A stretch of DNA of 48,189 nt from a virus: the IMG/VR virus record IMGVR_UViG_3300028388_001540, positions 1 through 48,189 of that record; one strand, given 5' to 3'. Position numbers and translations under genes: made by a program. The notes beneath the pieces are model-generated. The model ran no database searches and had not been told where the DNA came from. It was given only the letters and a program-made list of their open reading frames with translations. This document shows positions 47,140 to 48,189 of this stretch, in pieces (the first letter of the stretch is position 1; every line of letters begins with the position of its first letter).

Positions 47140-48189
47140 ATGCCTGGTATCCACAATGGCATAGGAACTACTTTTATAAGCCCTGCTTTTGGCGGTGCTG
47201 CTCCTAATCCCGACTTCATTTCCGAATGGGACACAACTCAGGCTGGAAGTGCATCCGACACGGTAGTGCTTCCTCTTTTGTCGGGCGGCACATACTCAGG
47301 TACAATTGATTGGGGAGACGGAAACACTTCAGCATTAAGCTATGCGAATAGAAGTCATACTTATGCTGCAGGAGGAACGTACACCATAACCATCTCAGGG
47401 TCAGACATTCAAGGATTCCAGTTTAACAACGGAGGAGATAGAAGAAAAATCACAGACGTTTCAAATTGGGGTAACCTGACGATTACAACTGATAGGGCAT
47501 TTTACGGCTGTTCAAATTTAGATGTTAGTGCAACGGATGCTCCGACACTTTCATCAACAACGGCTACATCAAATCTATTCAGAAACTGTGCAAGTTTGAC
47601 AACTCCTGATTTCAGTAATTGGGATGTATCAAGTTGTACTGATTTCAGAAGTTGCTTTTACAATGGCACCAATTTCAATGGAAACATTGATAATTGGGAT
47701 ATGTCATCTGCATTGACACTTGGCAATCCATCGTTTGATTCATTCGGGATGTTGGCAGGTTGTCAATCATTTAATAGAGATATAAGTGGTTGGGATGTAT
47801 CAAATGTAACGGTATTTGCTGGTCTGTTTTATAATTGTATTGCTTTTGACCAAGATCTGAGTTCTTGGGATATGTCCTCTGCTCAAAATGTAAGAGCAAT
47901 GTTTTCTGGTTGCACGGCATTCAATAATGGTGGTTCAGACGGTATTAAAAATTGGGACGTTTCAAACGTAACCATATTTGGTAATTCATCAGGTGGTGGA
48001 TTTGGTGGTATGTTCGCTAAAACATCAGCTTTCAACCAACCAATTGGCAGTTGGACAATTAACACATCTGCAAGTGTGATTATGTCCCAGATGTTCTTTG
48101 AATCTGCATTCAATCAAGACATCTCAACGTGGAACGTTTCTACAGTAACAAAGACAGACTCAATGTTTCAGTCGGCAAGCTATAATCAA
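47140..48189 (+). CDS. BspA/DUF285-type adhesin with PKD domain, 5' part only
   Basis: ATG at 47140 opens 350 codons and runs off the window. Residues about 48-88 form a PKD-like domain (TYSGTIDWGDGNTS...SHTYAAGGTYTITISG). After about residue 155 come repeats of the DUF285/BspA leucine-rich type: F-x-N-W-D-V-S-S, then M-F-x-x-C/S-x-x-F-N-x-D-I-S-x-W-D-V-S-x-V-T, at least seven units of roughly 25-40 residues. These repeats form solenoids used in cell-surface binding. As the last gene of the fibre cluster it is a strong candidate for the receptor-binding protein. Confidence 0.85.
   Translation, partial: MPGIHNGIGTTFISPAFGGAAPNPDFISEWDTTQAGSASDTVVLPLLSGGTYSGTIDWGDGNTSALSYANRSHTYAAGGTYTITISGSDIQGFQFNNGGDRRKITDVSNWGNLTITTDRAFYGCSNLDVSATDAPTLSSTTATSNLFRNCASLTTPDFSNWDVSSCTDFRSCFYNGTNFNGNIDNWDMSSALTLGNPSFDSFGMLAGCQSFNRDISGWDVSNVTVFAGLFYNCIAFDQDLSSWDMSSAQNVRAMFSGCTAFNNGGSDGIKNWDVSNVTIFGNSSGGGFGGMFAKTSAFNQPIGSWTINTSASVIMSQMFFESAFNQDISTWNVSTVTKTDSMFQSASYNQ

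Noticed and set aside
1-48189. CRISPR array or diversity-generating retroelement
   Set aside because: No regularly spaced direct repeats with unique spacers and no reverse transcriptase motif or template/variable repeat pair were found.

Overview
This window is part of a double-stranded DNA bacteriophage genome whose host is very probably a member of the Bacteroidetes, perhaps a flavobacterium. The phage call rests on a terminase large subunit, a portal-sized protein, a scaffold-like protein and a capsid-sized protein in that order, followed by connector-like proteins, very large virion proteins and fibre or adhesin genes. The host call rests on promoters of the Bacteroidetes type (TAnnTTTG) in front of most operons, on A-rich start contexts without Shine-Dalgarno sequences, and on moderate AT-richness. 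I see no tape measure, sheath or tail tube. The gene order and giant internal proteins fit a short-tailed virion of roughly the crAss-like kind, but that is inference. No integrase, polymerase, primase or reverse transcriptase is visible. The window cuts a gene at each end.

Layout. 1-2.1 kb is a mostly non-coding control region: two tRNA-like minihelices, several palindromes, and a perfect 88-bp inverted repeat (1053-1140 and 1499-1586) from which transcription appears to diverge. 2.1-12.6 kb is a dense accessory and DNA-metabolism region of mostly tiny genes: an HELLH metallopeptidase-like protein, a cytosine-C5 methyltransferase, a PD-(D/E)XK-like nuclease, zinc-binding small proteins, a RuvC-like resolvase, a GNAT acetyltransferase, an HNH/NinG-like protein, a GIY-YIG homing endonuclease and a DnaQ-like exonuclease. 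Strands switch often here and converging genes overlap at their 3' ends. 12.8-24.4 kb is the head and connector module. 24.4-42.4 kb holds the large virion proteins: a 1891-aa nozzle-like protein, two helical proteins and a 3094-aa polyvalent protein. 42.5-43.2 kb has three very basic small proteins. 43.2 kb to the end holds fibre and adhesin genes, including a collagen-like protein and a BspA/DUF285 leucine-rich-like protein with a PKD domain.

How it works together. The late genes run in one direction as relay units: a rho-independent terminator is followed within a few bases by a new TAnnTTTG promoter. In at least seven places that promoter box ends only 3-5 nt before the start codon, so those messages should be leaderless or nearly so. 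A second promoter-like motif (TTTACTTrGCG and relatives) precedes the methyltransferase and other accessory genes.

The most unusual stretch is 30.09-30.55 kb. Inside an otherwise gap-free virion operon lie about 470 non-coding bases with their own promoter and at least six stem-loops, which I interpret as an undescribed structured RNA. It is followed by a promoter, a 9-codon minigene and a coupled TTG-started virion gene.
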